In this document: positions 4,971-6,421 of the stretch, piece by piece | Layout: every line of letters begins with the position of its first letter | How positions within the stretch are numbered: the first letter of the stretch is position 1 | Assembly (NCBI GenBank): GCA_029261955.1 | Contig: JAJDAI010001133.1 | Coordinates: forward strand, 1 to 6,421 | Direction of reading: 5' to 3' | Source: Deltaproteobacteria bacterium | Lineage (GTDB): Bacteria > Myxococcota_A > UBA796 > UBA9615 | DNA: 6,421 nt | The notes under the pieces: generated by a model | What the model was told of the DNA's origin: nothing | The model's input: only the letters and a program-made list of their open reading frames with translations | Databases searched by the model: none | Translations under genes and position numbers: made by a program

Positions 4971-6267
4971 ACAGGTACGCCATCAACAGCCCGGGGTTCT
5001 CCAGCAGCACCTTGAGGCGGCTGACGAAGCGCGCGCCGTTGGCGCCGTCGACCACGCGGTGATCGAAGCTCGGGCTGAGGTGCATCATCGAGCGGATGAC
5101 GATCTCGCCGTTCACGACCATCGGCCGCTCGACGATCTTGTTCACGCCCAGGATCGCGACCTCGGGGTAGTTGATGATCGGCGTGGCGAAGAGCCCGCCG
5201 ATGTTCCCGATGGACGTGATCGTGAAGGTCGAGTCGCTCAGGTCCGCCGGGCTCGCCTTGCCCTCGCGCACGCGGCTCGTGACGGCGATGATCTCCTCGC
5301 CCAGCTCGGCGATGGTGCGGCCCGGGATGTCCGTGATCACGCTGACGAAGAGCCCCTTGGGGGTGTCCGTCGCCATGCCGCAGTTGAAGTAGCCCTTGGT
5401 GACGATCTCGTTGGTCGTGTTGTCGTAGAGCGCGTTGACCTCGGGGTGGTCCTGGAACGCGATCCAGAGCGCCTTCATGATGAAGGGCAGGTAGCTGACC
5501 TTGCTCTTGCCGGCCGCGACCAGCGACGCGTTGACCGACTTGCGCAGCGCCACCAGCTCCGTCATGTCGACCTCGTCGACGTAGCAGAAGTGGGGGATGG
5601 TCAGCGCCGAGCGCACCATCGACTCGGCGATCTTGCGGCGCAGGCCGATGACCTTCTTGCGGGTCTCGGGGCCCGAGCCGGGGGGCACCGGCGAGTGCGT
5701 GAAGCCGAGCGACGCGCCGCCCGAACTGGACGCCGTCGGGGTCTGCCGACCCTCCGAGAAGGCGACCACGTCGGCCTTCGTCACCCGACCGCTGGGGCCG
5801 GATCCGACGACCCCGGACAGGTCCACGCCCAGCTCGCGCGCGACGCGGCGGGTGGCGGGGGTGGCCAGGACCTTGCCGCCGGTCTTCGGGGCGGGCAGGG
5901 AGTAGGAGGGGGCCGCCGCGCCGTTGCTCGGGGCAACCTTCGGCGGCGCCTTCGCAGCAGGCTTCGCAGGGGCCTTGGCGACCGGAGCCTCGGCGACCGG
6001 AGCCACGGGAGCCGCCACCGGCGCCTCCACACCGTCGTCGAGCACCACGAAGACCGAGCCGACCTCGATCACGTCGCCCTCGCCGCCTTGCAGCGAGGTG
6101 ACGGTGCCGGCGCGAGGGCTTGGGATCTCGACGGTGGCCTTGTCGGTCATCACCTCGACCAGGGGCTGGTCTTCAGCGACCACATCACCGACCGCGACCT
6201 TCCAGGCCACGATCTCACCTTCGACGACGCCCTCACCGATGTCGGGCAACTTGAACTGGAAAGCCAT
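4969..6267 (-). CDS. Dihydrolipoamide acyltransferase, E2 of a 2-oxo acid dehydrogenase complex
   Basis: A complete 432-residue E2. One lipoyl domain occupies about 1-78, with lipoylated Lys43 in the TDKA turn. An Ala/Pro/Lys-rich flexible linker (about 80-128) follows. Next is the peripheral subunit-binding domain (about 133-170, LATPATRRVARELGVDL), a Ser/Gly/Pro linker, and the catalytic domain (about 203-432) with SFDHRVVDGA (His403, Asp407). E2 transfers the acyl group from E1 through the swinging lipoyl arm to CoA, forming the complex core in the cytoplasm. Sequence blocks such as IGNIGGLF and LLENPGLL recall branched-chain E2 (bkdB), but pyruvate-type E2 cannot be excluded. The start is ATG at 6267, where MAFQFKLPDIGEG is a typical E2 N-terminus; an in-frame ATG at 6300 would add eleven unlikely residues. 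The ATG follows the E1-beta stop by one base (TGAGATG). There is no strong ribosome binding site, so translation is probably coupled to E1-beta. Confidence 0.95.
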   Translation of the reverse strand: MAFQFKLPDIGEGVVEGEIVAWKVAVGDVVAEDQPLVEVMTDKATVEIPSPRAGTVTSLQGGEGDVIEVGSVFVVLDDGVEAPVAAPVAPVAEAPVAKAPAKPAAKAPPKVAPSNGAAAPSYSLPAPKTGGKVLATPATRRVARELGVDLSGVVGSGPSGRVTKADVVAFSEGRQTPTASSSGGASLGFTHSPVPPGSGPETRKKVIGLRRKIAESMVRSALTIPHFCYVDEVDMTELVALRKSVNASLVAAGKSKVSYLPFIMKALWIAFQDHPEVNALYDNTTNEIVTKGYFNCGMATDTPKGLFVSVITDIPGRTIAELGEEIIAVTSRVREGKASPADLSDSTFTITSIGNIGGLFATPIINYPEVAILGVNKIVERPMVVNGEIVIRSMMHLSPSFDHRVVDGANGARFVSRLKVLLENPGLLMAYL

Positions 6268-6268
6268 C

Positions 6269-6421
6269 TCAGTAATCCACAGTCGTTTCGGCCGCTTCAA
6301 AGATCTTGAAGGCGTCCGGCAGGTACTGGTTGTCGAGCGTGTAGGGGAAGGGCGTGTCGTATACGGTGACCCGGAGGATGGGTGCTTAGAGGTGCAGGAG
6401 GGCCTTCTCGCTGATGATCGC
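6269..6421 (-). pseudogene. E1-beta subunit of 2-oxo acid dehydrogenase, C-terminal end with internal TAA
   Basis: The last 50 codons of an E1-beta gene enter from the right edge; the rest lies outside the window. The frame reads AIISEKALLHL, then TAA (6386-6388), then APILRVTVYDTPFPYTL and a C-terminus ending TTVDY with TGA at 6269-6271. APILRVT and DTPFPY are hallmarks of the E1-beta C-terminal domain, which forms the tetramer interface and binds the E2 subunit-binding domain. Frame and family match are intact on both sides of the TAA, so this is a point nonsense change and not a frameshift. A GAA, CAA or AAA codon would need one base change. The protein would lose 38 residues, hence the pseudogene label. 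A sequencing or assembly error, or stop readthrough, are alternatives. E1-beta and E1-alpha together decarboxylate the 2-oxo acid with thiamine diphosphate and acylate E2. Confidence 0.75.

Noticed and set aside
4032..5015. A 327-codon plus-strand frame parallel to the peroxidase
   Set aside because: It is the alternative frame of a well-supported DyP gene and its product is almost entirely Ala, Gly and Arg.
5935..6030. Repetitive Ala/Pro/Lys-coding stretch in the E2 gene, as a possible mobile or repeat element
   Set aside because: It is the normal flexible linker of an E2 protein; the repeated GGCGACCGGAGCC units simply encode Pro-Val-Ala motifs.
5059..6309. A 416-codon open frame on the plus strand opposite the E2 gene
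   Set aside because: It is antisense to an unmistakable E2 gene and its product is a low-complexity Asp/Arg/Gly/His-rich string, as expected from GC-rich antisense frames.
1..6421. A hidden defence, CRISPR, retron or biosynthetic system
   Set aside because: All long stretches are explained by metabolic or maintenance genes. Spacers are under 80 bases and hold no repeat arrays, reverse transcriptase, nuclease or toxin-like frames that I can see.

Overview
This is a very GC-rich bacterial stretch in which third codon positions are almost all G or C. It is densely packed with ordinary metabolic and maintenance genes. The protein style (an M2-type peptidase, a METTL7-like methyltransferase, a single-lipoyl-domain E2) would fit a Myxococcota or other deltaproteobacterial lineage. 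That placement is an inference from sequence flavour, not a demonstrated assignment. No CRISPR array, transposase, phage gene, tRNA or rRNA was seen.

Layout. Bases 1-2828 hold four plus-strand genes. First is the C-terminal part of an M2/M3-type zinc peptidase, overlapped by a 121-residue single-helix membrane protein of unknown role. After a 76-base spacer rich in inverted repeats comes an unknown two-helix membrane protein, overlapped by one base with a CpdA-like class III metallophosphoesterase. A strong hairpin (2835-2869) fills the gap to two minus-strand genes: a SixA-type histidine phosphatase (2870-3355) and, upstream of it, a METTL7-like SAM methyltransferase (3398-4015). A 53-base divergent spacer separates the methyltransferase from a plus-strand YfeX-like DyP peroxidase (4069-4935). 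A short convergent spacer follows. Then, on the minus strand, come the E2 subunit of a 2-oxo acid dehydrogenase complex (4969-6267) and the C-terminal end of its E1-beta partner (6269 to the window edge).

How the genes work together. The clearest functional unit is E1-beta/E2, consecutive subunits of a branched-chain 2-oxo acid or pyruvate dehydrogenase. The other genes form small independent units. The membrane protein/phosphoesterase pair is probably co-translated, as is the peptidase/small membrane protein pair. SixA and the methyltransferase are in tandem but may have separate promoters.

Points of most interest. The E1-beta reading frame contains an in-frame TAA 38 codons before its natural C-terminus. 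There appear to be two start-site styles: GGAG exactly five bases before the start in four genes, and a TANNNT box exactly six bases before the start, without a good ribosome binding site, in two others. I did not find evidence for a novel multi-gene system here.
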